This document shows, piece by piece, positions 17,752-26,158 of a stretch of DNA of 64,000 bases (position 1 is its first letter; each line of letters opens with the position of its first letter). The DNA is taken from assembly GCF_041051975.1 (NCBI RefSeq), contig NZ_CP163435.1, positions 4,030,001 through 4,094,000 on the forward strand. The letters are read 5' to 3'. The stretch comes from Streptomyces sp. R21 (lineage in GTDB: Bacteria; Actinomycetota; Actinomycetes; Streptomycetales; Streptomycetaceae). Position numbers and translations under genes: made by a program. The notes below the pieces were generated by a model, which saw only the letters and a list, made by a program, of their open reading frames with translations, made no database searches and had not been told where the DNA came from.

Positions 17752-18878
17752 GCGCTCACCTCCCGGCAGGCCCGGTAGAAGTCCTTCCAGCCGTCCCGCT
17801 CGCGGACGACCGCTTCCAAGTACTCCTGCCAGATGACCCGGTCGGCCGCCGGGTCGCGGACGACGGCGCCGAGGATGCCCGCCGCGACGTCGCTCGCGCG
17901 CAGGACGCCGTCCCCGAAGTGGGCCGCGAGCGCGAGCCCGCCCGTGACGACGGAGATCGCCTCCGCGGTGGAGAGCGTGCCACTCGGCGACTTGAGCTTC
18001 GTGCGCCCGTCGGTCGTGATCCCGTCGCGCAGCTCGCGGAAGACGGTGACGACCCGGCGGATCTCCTCGATGCCCTCGGGCACGGCCGGCAGTTCGAGGG
18101 AGCGGCCGATCTGGTCGACGCGGCGCGAGACGATGTCGACCTCGGCCTCGGCGCTCTCCGGCAGTGGCAGCACCACCGTGTTGAAGCGGCGACGCAGGGC
18201 GCTGGACAGCTCGTTGACCCCGCGGTCCCGGTCGTTGGCCGTGGCGATGAGGTTGAAGCCGCGGACGGCCTGCACCTCCGACCCCAACTCCGGTATCGGC
18301 AGGGTCTTTTCCGAGAGGATCGTGATCAGCGAGTCCTGTACGTCCGCCGGGATGCGGGTCAGCTCCTCGACGCGGGCGGTCATCCCCTCCGCCATGGCCC
18401 GCATGACGGGGCTCGGCACGAGCGCGGCGCGGCTGGGGCCGTTCGCGAGCAGCTGCGCGTAGTTCCAGCCGTAGCGGATCGCCTCCTCGGGGGTCCCGGC
18501 GGTGCCCTGCACGAGCAGCGTCGAGTCACCGCTGACCGCTGCCGCCAGGTGCTCGGACACCCAGGTCTTGGCGGTGCCCGGCACACCGAGCAGGAGAAGG
18601 GCGCGGTCGGTGGCGAGGGTGGTGACGGCGACCTCGACGATGCGGCGGGGGCCCACGTACTTGGGCGTGATCACCGTGCCGTCCGGCAGGGTGCCGCCCA
18701 GCAGATACGTCGCCACCGCCCAGGGCGACAGCCGCCAGCGGGCCGGGCGGGGCCGGTCGTCCTGCGCCGCCAGCGCCGCGAGTTCGGCCGCGAAGGCGGT
18801 CTCGGCGTGCGGGCGCAACGCCTCGTCCGTCTCGTGCGCGGGCGGATTCACGGACATCGGGTCAACGGACACAGACAT
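17748..18878 (-). CDS. MoxR-like AAA+ ATPase
   Basis: 376 residues. Walker A GVPGTAKT is at 98-105 and sensor-1 IATANDRDRG at 211-220, with an arginine-rich segment SSALRRRFNTVVLPLP. The Walker B equivalent (ARVEELTRIPADVQ, 168-181) has EE rather than the common DE, as seen in this MoxR subgroup. ATG 18878 follows a GGAGGGGGA site by about 8 nt. First gene of MoxR-DUF5682-vWA. The promoter upstream has the RecA-independent damage-type motif at 18921-18943 with one mismatch in the -10. Confidence 0.95.
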   Translation of the reverse strand: MSVSVDPMSVNPPAHETDEALRPHAETAFAAELAALAAQDDRPRPARWRLSPWAVATYLLGGTLPDGTVITPKYVGPRRIVEVAVTTLATDRALLLLGVPGTAKTWVSEHLAAAVSGDSTLLVQGTAGTPEEAIRYGWNYAQLLANGPSRAALVPSPVMRAMAEGMTARVEELTRIPADVQDSLITILSEKTLPIPELGSEVQAVRGFNLIATANDRDRGVNELSSALRRRFNTVVLPLPESAEAEVDIVSRRVDQIGRSLELPAVPEGIEEIRRVVTVFRELRDGITTDGRTKLKSPSGTLSTAEAISVVTGGLALAAHFGDGVLRASDVAAGILGAVVRDPAADRVIWQEYLEAVVRERDGWKDFYRACREVSA

Positions 18879-18920
18879 GGCTTGGTCCCCCTCCAGCTTC
18901 GCCGGTTCGGATCTGGTTCC

Positions 18921-18943
18921 ACCCTGCACCACGGCACTGACAA
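18921..18943 (-). promoter_or_regulatory. PafBC-type (RecA-NDp) promoter for the MoxR operon, one mismatch
   Basis: Read on the minus strand: TTGTCAGTG, 8 nt, CAGGGT. The mycobacterial RecA-independent damage promoter is TTGTCRGTG-N8-TAnnnT, so only the first base of the -10 departs. Predicted leader to the MoxR ATG is about 36 nt and contains its GGAGGGGGA site. Confidence 0.65.
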
Positions 18944-18980
18944 TCGCTCTGACCTGCGGAAATACCCTCATCGCAGTCGA

Positions 18981-19003
18981 TTGTCAGTGGCGGGATCTAC
19001 CTT
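18981..19003 (+). promoter_or_regulatory. PafBC-type (RecA-NDp) promoter for the SWIM gene, exact match
   Basis: TTGTCAGTG (18981-18989), 8 nt, TACCTT (18998-19003): full agreement with TTGTCRGTG-N8-TAnnnT. The start of transcription would fall at 19010-19011, the A of the SWIM ATG, implying a leaderless mRNA, consistent with the absence of a ribosome binding site. The two divergent motifs form a perfect 12-bp inverted repeat, 18935-18946 with 18978-18989. Confidence 0.75.
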
Positions 19004-19010
19004 CGATTGC

Positions 19011-20363
19011 ATGACACAGCAGGGGGTGCGCTGGACAGCGGATCAGGTGCTGGCACTGGCGCCTGACGCCGCGTCACGCAAAGCGGGAAGCGAACTCGGC
19101 GCGGCCGGACCGTGGTCCGGGGCCGGGCGCAGCGACGAGGGGACGGTGTGGGGTCTGTGCAAGGGCAGTGGCAGCAAGCCGTATCGGACGGTCATCGACA
19201 TCGCGGACTCCACCGGGCCCGCTTACAAGTGCAGTTGCCCCAGCCGCAAGTTCCCGTGCAAGCACGCGCTGGGACTGCTGCTGCTCTGGGCGGATGCGGA
19301 CGACACGGTGCCGCGGGGGCCGGCGCCCGACTGGGCGGAGCAGTGGATGGAGGGGAGAAGAGAGCGCGCGCAGGAGAAACGGACGACGGACGGGGCATCT
19401 GGAGCGGCCGCGGCTGATCCGGAGGCGGCGCGGCGCAGGGCGGAGCGGCGGGCCGAACGGATCACGGCGGGGGCGGCGGAGCTGGAGCAGCGGCTGACGG
19501 ACCTGCTGCGGGTCGGTCTGGCCGCCGCCGAGCAGGCGGGTTACGCGCCGTGGGAGGAGACGGCGGCCCGGATGGTCGACGCGCAGGCCCCCGGTCTGGC
19601 CGCGCGCGTAAGGGAGTTGGGAGCGATCCCGTCGTCCGGTCCGGGCTGGCCGGTGCGGCTGCTGGAGGAGTGCGCGCTGCTCCATCTCCTGGACCAGGGG
19701 TGGCTGCGGCGCGAGCGGCTGCCGGACGGCCTGGCCGCGACGGTCCGCTCCCGGGTCGGGCTGACCGGCTCGCCGGACGGCCCGCCGGTGCGTGACCGAT
19801 GGCTGGTCCTGGCCCAGTACGACACCTCGGACGGCCATCTCACGACGCGCAGGATCTGGTTGTACGGGACAGAGTCCGGCCGCACGGCCCTGCTCCTCTC
19901 CTACGGAGCCGCCGGGCGCGCACCGGAGCTGGCACTGCCGGTGGGACTGGCCGTCGAGGCGGAGCTGTCGGCTTACCCGGGGGCAGGGCAGTTGCGGGCT
20001 GCGCTGGGAGAGCGCTTCGCACCTCCCTCTCCCGCGGGGATACGGCCGCCAGGGGTGGGCCCGGCACAGGCGGCGGCCCGCTACGGAGCCGCCCTGCGCG
20101 ACGATCCCTGGCTGGACTCCGTCCCGGTGACCCTGGACCGGGTCGTCCCGACCCCGGACGGCGACTCCTGGCAACTGGCTGACGCCGACGGTGACTTGGC
20201 GCTGCCACTCACCCCGTCGGCCCGTACCCGTCCCGGCCTGTGGCGCCTCGTCTCCCTCTCCGGCGGTTCGCCCGTCACGGTCTTCGGCGAGTGCGGTCAC
20301 CGCGGCTTCACTCCACTGACGGCCTGGCCGGAGGGACCGGGAGAAGCGGTGACGCTGTGCTGA
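19011..20363 (+). CDS. SWIM zinc-finger protein of the MoxR/vWA cluster
   Basis: 450 residues. The SWIM finger is CxCx6CxH (Cys74, Cys76, Cys83, His85 in YKCSCPSRKFPCKHALGL). A charged Arg/Glu/Ala linker (115-155) and an otherwise uncharacterised helical/beta C-terminus follow. SWIM domains bind DNA or protein partners; one occurs in the Rad51-paralogue Shu complex. ATG 19011 has no Shine-Dalgarno and probably coincides with the transcription start. First gene of SWIM-DUF5691 and divergent from the MoxR operon. Confidence 0.92.
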   Translation: MTQQGVRWTADQVLALAPDAASRKAGSELGAAGPWSGAGRSDEGTVWGLCKGSGSKPYRTVIDIADSTGPAYKCSCPSRKFPCKHALGLLLLWADADDTVPRGPAPDWAEQWMEGRRERAQEKRTTDGASGAAAADPEAARRRAERRAERITAGAAELEQRLTDLLRVGLAAAEQAGYAPWEETAARMVDAQAPGLAARVRELGAIPSSGPGWPVRLLEECALLHLLDQGWLRRERLPDGLAATVRSRVGLTGSPDGPPVRDRWLVLAQYDTSDGHLTTRRIWLYGTESGRTALLLSYGAAGRAPELALPVGLAVEAELSAYPGAGQLRAALGERFAPPSPAGIRPPGVGPAQAAARYGAALRDDPWLDSVPVTLDRVVPTPDGDSWQLADADGDLALPLTPSARTRPGLWRLVSLSGGSPVTVFGECGHRGFTPLTAWPEGPGEAVTLC

Positions 20364-20415
20364 CGGCAAGGACACCCTCCGACCTCCTCGCACGCTCCGT
20401 ACGGAAAGGACGCTC

Positions 20416-22065
20416 ATGAACGAGATTCCCGCTTCCGCCAAGCCCCAGGAGACACCGGAGGCACCGGAGACGCCCGCCGGGGACTCCTGGGAGGAGCTCG
20501 TCACCGTGGCGCTGCTCGGGACCGAGCGGCGTACGCCACCGAGGTGGTCGCCCGGACGTGAGGCGCCCATGGCGCTGCTGGACGCGGCCGCCGCAGGGAC
20601 CCTGCGGCGGCGGGCCGGGCTGCGGCCGGCCCGCGCGGCGGCCCGGCCCGAGCCGGCGGCACGGGATCCCCGCCCGGCACTGCCGCCCGCTGCGGCCCGC
20701 AGACTCAGCCTGCTGCTGGCGGACCGCCCCGGCACGGGAGGCGGCGGCCGCAGAGGGGCGGCGCCCGACCTGATGGAGCTGCTGCCGCAGTGGCTCGCCC
20801 TGGCGAACGAACGCGGATACGCGGCGCCCCCGGCGTCCCTGCCCGCACTCCTCGACGCCGCTCGGGGGCGTACGGATCTGCGGCCGGCGGCGCTGGCCTT
20901 CGCGGGCCCGCGCGCGCTGTGGCTGGCCCGGCTGAACCCGGACTGGCGGTTCGCCCTGCACTCCATGCCCGGCGGCGGTGCCGCGCTGCCAGGTCCGGAC
21001 GAGACCGAGCGCGTCCAACAGCTGTGGCAGGAGGGCTTGTTCGCCGAGCGGGTCGCACTGCTCGCGGCGATACGGGCGCAGGATCCGGCGGCCGCGCGTG
21101 AGTTGCTCGCCACGACATGGGCGACGGAGCGCGCCGAGGACCGGCTGATGTTCCTCGACTCGTTGCGGATGCGACTGTGCGCGGAGGACGAGCCGTTCCT
21201 GGAACGGGCGCTGGCCGACCGGAGCCGCAATGTGCGGGCCACGGCCGCGGAGTTGCTGTCCGCGCTGCCGGATTCGGCGCTCGCCGCCCGGATGGCGGAC
21301 CGGGCGGGTTCCTGCGTGGCCGTCGACCGGACTCAGGGGGTGCCGACGATCGTGGTCGAGGCTCCGCACGAGTGCGACGCGAGGATGGAGCGGGACGGTG
21401 TGGTGCCGAAAGCTCCGGCGGGACGGGGCGAACGTTCTTGGTGGCTGGGCCAGTTGGTCGAGTCGGCACCCCTCGCGGCATGGGAGCGGCGACTGGGAGG
21501 ACGTACGCCCGAGGAGATCGTGGCGCTGCCCGTGACGGACGACTGGCAGGGCGAGCTGCATGCGGCGTGGTGCCGGGCGGCGGTGCGGCAGCGGGACTCG
21601 GGGTGGTCCAGAGCGCTCCTGGGGGTGCCTTCCGCCCCGGAGGCCGGAGGGCCGGGGGCGGTGTCGCTGGCGGAGCGGTCGAAGCTGCTCGCCACGTTGG
21701 GGTCAGCGGAGCGGGCCGAGTGGGTGGCGGGGTTCATCGCCACCCACGGGTTGTCGGAGGCGTTTCAGCTGCTCGGGGTGTGCGCGGTGCCCTGGGCGGG
21801 GCCGCTCGGGCGGGCGGTCGTCGACGCGCTCAACATCGCGCGGGACGCGGGGAGTTATCCATGGAGCTTCAGTGGAGTCATGGGGCTGGCCGAGCGCTGC
21901 CTCGATCCCGCGGAGGCCGTACGGCTGGAGGGGCTCACCGCGGTTCCGGACGAGCCGGAGAACGCGGCGCCCGGGGCCGGGGGCTACTGGGCCGAGGCGT
22001 TCCAACGCCTCGTCACCACGTTGCGCCTACGCGCGGCGATGACAGCGGAGCTCACCCCACCGTGA
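20416..22065 (+). CDS. DUF5691 family protein
   Basis: 549 residues. The N-terminal signature SWEELVTVALLGTERR (24-39) is typical of DUF5691 proteins. The remainder is helix-rich with HEAT-like stretches such as FLERALADRSRNVRATAAELLSALPDSALAARM (about 260-292), suggesting a scaffold. It follows the SWIM gene by 52 nt with its own GGAAAGGA site. DUF5691 is repeatedly found beside SWIM, MoxR, DUF5682 and vWA genes, so it is treated here as the fifth component. Downstream is interspersed repeat copy B. Confidence 0.92.
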   Translation: MNEIPASAKPQETPEAPETPAGDSWEELVTVALLGTERRTPPRWSPGREAPMALLDAAAAGTLRRRAGLRPARAAARPEPAARDPRPALPPAAARRLSLLLADRPGTGGGGRRGAAPDLMELLPQWLALANERGYAAPPASLPALLDAARGRTDLRPAALAFAGPRALWLARLNPDWRFALHSMPGGGAALPGPDETERVQQLWQEGLFAERVALLAAIRAQDPAAARELLATTWATERAEDRLMFLDSLRMRLCAEDEPFLERALADRSRNVRATAAELLSALPDSALAARMADRAGSCVAVDRTQGVPTIVVEAPHECDARMERDGVVPKAPAGRGERSWWLGQLVESAPLAAWERRLGGRTPEEIVALPVTDDWQGELHAAWCRAAVRQRDSGWSRALLGVPSAPEAGGPGAVSLAERSKLLATLGSAERAEWVAGFIATHGLSEAFQLLGVCAVPWAGPLGRAVVDALNIARDAGSYPWSFSGVMGLAERCLDPAEAVRLEGLTAVPDEPENAAPGAGGYWAEAFQRLVTTLRLRAAMTAELTPP

Positions 22066-22120
22066 CGTTGCGCCGCCCCCAGGGTGGGTGGGCAAACCCC
22101 GGTCACCCCTTTGCTTCCTT

Positions 22121-22416
22121 GTCACCCGGCGGTGGTGCTGGGCGGGGGTGGGTCACGCAGCCCGGCGCTTACGAGGCACCGCCTGCGCCCACCCGTGCCG
22201 CCCCAGCGGCACGATTGCCCGCAGGGAGGACGGACCCGCCGCCACGCGAGCGACCACGCACCCGCAGTCGCGTACGCACGCAAGGGGCCGTGCCGGTACG
22301 TTCCTGCCCGTCGCGTAGCAGACCGCCCGCCAAGTCCCGCCGTATGCAACCCCGGGCAGTACGCCCACGCGGCGACGGGCAGAACGTACCGGCACGGCCC
22401 CGACCCACCCACCGCA
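22121..22416. repeat. Interspersed intergenic repeat, copy B, with long inverted repeat
   Basis: 22121-22224 is the 104-bp block shared with copy A, including hairpin CGTGCCGC-CCCA-GCGGCACG (22194-22213). It is followed by an inverted repeat of about 32 bp: arm 22284-22315 (GGGGCCGTGCCGGTACGTTC..) and arm 22368-22401, enclosing about 52 nt. The latter part is shared with copy C near 40 kb. It lies between convergent DUF5691 and icmB. Confidence 0.85.
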
Positions 22417-22450
22417 CCGCAGGCGCCCCGCGACAGGCGCCCCCGCCCGA

Positions 22451-22867
<417 letters not shown>

Positions 22868-23433
22868 CACTGCCTCCATGAACCGACTACACCAACCTGT
22901 ACCGACAGATATCGCACATTCCACTGCCCGCTGCACCGGATGCGTATCCGCGGCACGGCCACCCCGAGCCGCACCGGCCGGGTAAGTGAACGAACGTTAT
23001 CGCCAGCATCCCGCAACCGGCAGTTTCACGGTGGAGACCGAGGGGGAAATCACACGGTGGGACAAGTTCGCCGCGCATCGCTCCACGTTCCTGCGCCTCA
23101 TGCGCCGCATGGACCTGCGGCACACGGGCCGGGGCGGGAGCTCGCGCAAGGAGAGCCGCTATCAGGTGGCCGCACCACCACGCCGTCAGCGGGGCGGCGC
23201 GAGGATCGGCCGCTTCGGCGATGGCATGCAAGCGGGGAGCCACGCCCGTACGAGGACAGGGACCCGCGCCGCACGGACGGCGTGGAACCAGGTCACGACG
23301 ACGGCAGGGCACCCCGTCGCGTCACGGGCGTCACATCCGCCCCGGACACACCGCGTGTCACCGTCACCGCGGCTTTCCATGAGGGCACACGGGGGACAGA
23401 GCCGTCCTCCCACGTGCCGACTGGAGGTCGGCC
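22868..23433. other. 566-bp divergent intergenic region, no supported gene
   Basis: Holds the promoters of icmB (leftward) and the lipase (rightward). A frame opens at 22986 (MNERYRQHPATGS...) and runs into the lipase in another frame, but its second half is arginine/proline-rich shadow sequence, so I do not call it. I found no clear hairpin or consensus promoter. Confidence 0.5.
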
Positions 23434-24294
23434 ATGAAGGTCACCAGGGCAATGCTCCCCTTTTATCCGCTCTGCCAGCGGCTGTTCCCGAGCAGACTGG
23501 CAGGACTCTCGGTGGCCCTCCTGAAGGCGACGGCCCTGGAGATCGCGATCCTCGCCGGGCACCTCCTCCTCTATCCATCCGGAATCGTCCAGGAGCGCCG
23601 GTCCACCCCGGCCCTCCCCGCACCGGACACCACCCAGCTGCCGACCGAGGCCAAACCGCCGGTCGTCCTGCTGCACGGCTTCATCGACAACCGCTCGGTC
23701 TTCGTCCTGCTGCGCCGCTCGCTCGCCCAGCACGGCCGGCAGCAGATCGAGTCGCTGAACTACTCGCCGCTGACGTGCGACATCCGCACCGCGGCCGCGC
23801 TGCTCGGGCGGCATATAGAGGAGATCTGCGAGCGCACCGGCCATGAGCGGGTGGACGTCGTCGGGCACAGCCTCGGCGGGCTCATCGCTCGCTACTACGT
23901 ACAGCGGCTCGACGGCGACGTCCGCGTCCGCACGCTCGTCACGCTCGGCACACCGCACTCGGGCACCCGGGTCGTCCCGGTGATGAACGCGCATCCGATC
24001 GTCCGTCAGATGCGCCCGGGCTCGGACGTGATCGAGGAGCTGCAGAGGCCCGCCCCCGGCTGCCGTACGCATTTCGTGAGTTTCTGGAGCGATCTGGACC
24101 ACTTGATGGATCCGCTGGAGACGGCCTGCATCGACCACCCGGACCTGCTCGTGCAGAACGTGCGGGTGAGCGGCATCGGGCATCTCGCCCTGCCCGTGCA
24201 TCCCGCCGTCGCGACCGGCATACGGCAGGCGCTCGATGTCGAGGAAACGGGAGCCCGCGCCGCCGCTCATGCAGGAGGCCTGACGGTGGCGTAA
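23434..24294 (+). CDS. Alpha/beta-hydrolase lipase/esterase
   Basis: 286 residues. A hydrophobic N-terminal segment (about 24-47) probably anchors or exports the protein. The hydrolase core has the oxyanion HGF (81-83), the nucleophile elbow GHSLGG with Ser146, and a C-terminal GIGHLALP histidine. These are the features of secreted triacylglycerol lipases/acyl esterases. Start ATG 23434 lies 7 nt after GGAGGT. It is followed by the M23 peptidase in the same orientation after a 220-bp gap, so not obviously one operon. Confidence 0.9.
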   Translation: MKVTRAMLPFYPLCQRLFPSRLAGLSVALLKATALEIAILAGHLLLYPSGIVQERRSTPALPAPDTTQLPTEAKPPVVLLHGFIDNRSVFVLLRRSLAQHGRQQIESLNYSPLTCDIRTAAALLGRHIEEICERTGHERVDVVGHSLGGLIARYYVQRLDGDVRVRTLVTLGTPHSGTRVVPVMNAHPIVRQMRPGSDVIEELQRPAPGCRTHFVSFWSDLDHLMDPLETACIDHPDLLVQNVRVSGIGHLALPVHPAVATGIRQALDVEETGARAAAHAGGLTVA

Positions 24295-24514
24295 CAGCCC
24301 CCGCACAACCGACGCACAACCGCCTGACGGTCGTTGAAGTTCGAACACTCATCGAACGCCAGGCCAAAGCCGTGCCCGCACTCCCCCGAAACACGGCCGA
24401 ATGCCCGTTTCCTGCGCCAAGGAAACCTGCCGAAGATTGTCGTGCCCGCATACCGCCGGGTACAGTCACCGCACTGCTCTGCCAGCCCCTGTTGTCGAGG
24501 CGAAAGAGAAGTTG

Positions 24515-26125
24515 GTGAACGACCGTCACCCGTCGGGGACCGTGATTCCCCCGGCTCCGGCTTCCGATGCCACATCGGCGCACTACGCGTCGCCGTACGG
24601 CCAGCAGGGAGCCCACTACGGTGACTTCACCACGTACGACGGCTACGCCGCCACCGGTTATGACGCGCACTACGACGCCCAGGCGAACACCACGGGCACG
24701 TACACGATCGCGAACGACGCGACGTCGAGTTTCGCCACCGACCCGCTCTTCGGCGACATGCCGGGCACCGGGACCGACATGGGCACCGGCAGCGGTACCG
24801 GTTCGTACGATGCCACGCAGTGGAACACCGGCAGCCACCAGACGCTGAACTACGACCCGTATGCGGCGCAGCACCAGGCCGCGTACGACACGGGCAGCTA
24901 CGAGACGACCACCTGGGCGGCGGGTTACCAGCAGCTCGCCGACATCCCCGCCCAGCATCCGGGCCCCGACGCCTCGGGCCAGTGGGACTCGAGCGCCTGG
25001 CTCCAGCCCGAGCAGCAAGCCGACCGGACGCAGCAGTGGACCGCGCAGACCCAGGACACGGGTGCGTACGACGCCACGCAGTGGAACTCGGCGGGCGACC
25101 ACGACGGTCATGACAGCTACAGCCACCACGACGGCTACGCGCCCGCGTCTGTGCCTGAACCTTTCGACCACGACGGCTACGCGCCCGCGTCCGCACCGGA
25201 ACCTTTCGACCAGCAGGCCACCGCCACCTTCGAGCACGTGGCGTACGACTTCGAGCATCCGGCCGCCGAGGACGGCGAGTTGGAGACCGAGGGCGATGCG
25301 GACGACGCCTACGGGGCGCCGCTGCTCGACGACGTCGAAGAGGTCACGCCCCTCCCGGCCTCTCGCTCCGCCTCCCGGTCCGGTTCGCGTTCACGCCGCC
25401 GCAGTCCGGCGAAGCGCTCCGCCCTGCTGACCATCGCCGTGCCCTCGGCCTGCGTGATGGGCGTCGCGGGAATCGCCGCCGCCTCCGTGGGGACGCTGAG
25501 CAGCGACGACAGCAAGGACACGACGGCGAGCGCGCCCGACGCGACCGCGGTGAAACCGTCCGCCGCCAACAACAAGCTGGACACCCAGCTCCGGAACCTC
25601 TCCGCGGGCGCCGACGACTTCGCCGACCGGGCCAGCCGCACCCAGGAACGCATCGACCTCAAGGCCCAGCAGGCGGCCGACAAGAAGAAGGCGTTGGAGG
25701 AGGCGGCCCGCAAGGAGCGGCTGCGTCCGAAGTTCGCCCTCCCCGTGACGCAGAAGGGGCTCAGCGCCTACTTCGGCCAGGCGGGCGTCAACTGGATGTC
25801 CGTGCACACGGGCATCGACTTCCCGGTGTCGTACGGCACGACGGTGATGTCCGCGACGGACGGCACCGTGCGGACGCAGTGGAACAGCGCGTACGGGAAC
25901 ATGGCGATCGTGACCGCCAAGGACGGCACGGAGACGTGGTACTGCCATCTCTCCAGCTACAAGGTCGCGTCGGGCACGGTCGTGAAGGCCGGCGACCCGA
26001 TCGCGTTCTCCGGGAACTCCGGCAACTCCACGGGCCCGCACCTGCACTTCGAGGTCCGCCCGGCCGGCGGTTCGGCCATCGACCCGCTGCCGTGGCTGCG
26101 CAGTCACGGGCTGGACCCGACGTAA
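24515..26125 (+). CDS. M23 (LytM-type) peptidase with long Tyr/Asp/Gln-rich N-terminal region
   Basis: 536 residues. The N-terminal ~290 are low complexity (Tyr, Thr, Asp, Gln, His; HDGYAPASVPEPFDHDGYAP repeat near 25130-25200) and probably disordered in the cytoplasm. One membrane helix follows (about 303-322), then a Lys/Ala/Gln coiled coil (about 355-408) and a complete M23 domain. Zinc ligands are in HTGIDFP and HLHFEV, so it should be an active cell-wall endopeptidase facing outside. GTG 24515 is chosen because GAAAGAGAAG precedes it and residues upstream lack coding character. It converges with pcrA 33 nt away. Confidence 0.9.
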   Translation: MNDRHPSGTVIPPAPASDATSAHYASPYGQQGAHYGDFTTYDGYAATGYDAHYDAQANTTGTYTIANDATSSFATDPLFGDMPGTGTDMGTGSGTGSYDATQWNTGSHQTLNYDPYAAQHQAAYDTGSYETTTWAAGYQQLADIPAQHPGPDASGQWDSSAWLQPEQQADRTQQWTAQTQDTGAYDATQWNSAGDHDGHDSYSHHDGYAPASVPEPFDHDGYAPASAPEPFDQQATATFEHVAYDFEHPAAEDGELETEGDADDAYGAPLLDDVEEVTPLPASRSASRSGSRSRRRSPAKRSALLTIAVPSACVMGVAGIAAASVGTLSSDDSKDTTASAPDATAVKPSAANNKLDTQLRNLSAGADDFADRASRTQERIDLKAQQAADKKKALEEAARKERLRPKFALPVTQKGLSAYFGQAGVNWMSVHTGIDFPVSYGTTVMSATDGTVRTQWNSAYGNMAIVTAKDGTETWYCHLSSYKVASGTVVKAGDPIAFSGNSGNSTGPHLHFEVRPAGGSAIDPLPWLRSHGLDPT

Positions 26126-26158
26126 CAACCGTCGGGCCCACCCGGACCGTCGTACGAG

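Noticed and set aside
22986..23846. 286-residue rightward frame upstream of the lipase
   Set aside because: Overlaps the lipase out of frame; second half is Pro/Arg-rich. The first ~60 residues look slightly more natural but no ribosome site or family supports a gene.
24335..24357. Possible SOS (LexA) box near GTTCGAAC/ATCGAAC upstream of the M23 peptidase
   Set aside because: The actinobacterial box needs TCGAAC-N4-GTTCGA; here the second half is a direct, not inverted, copy.
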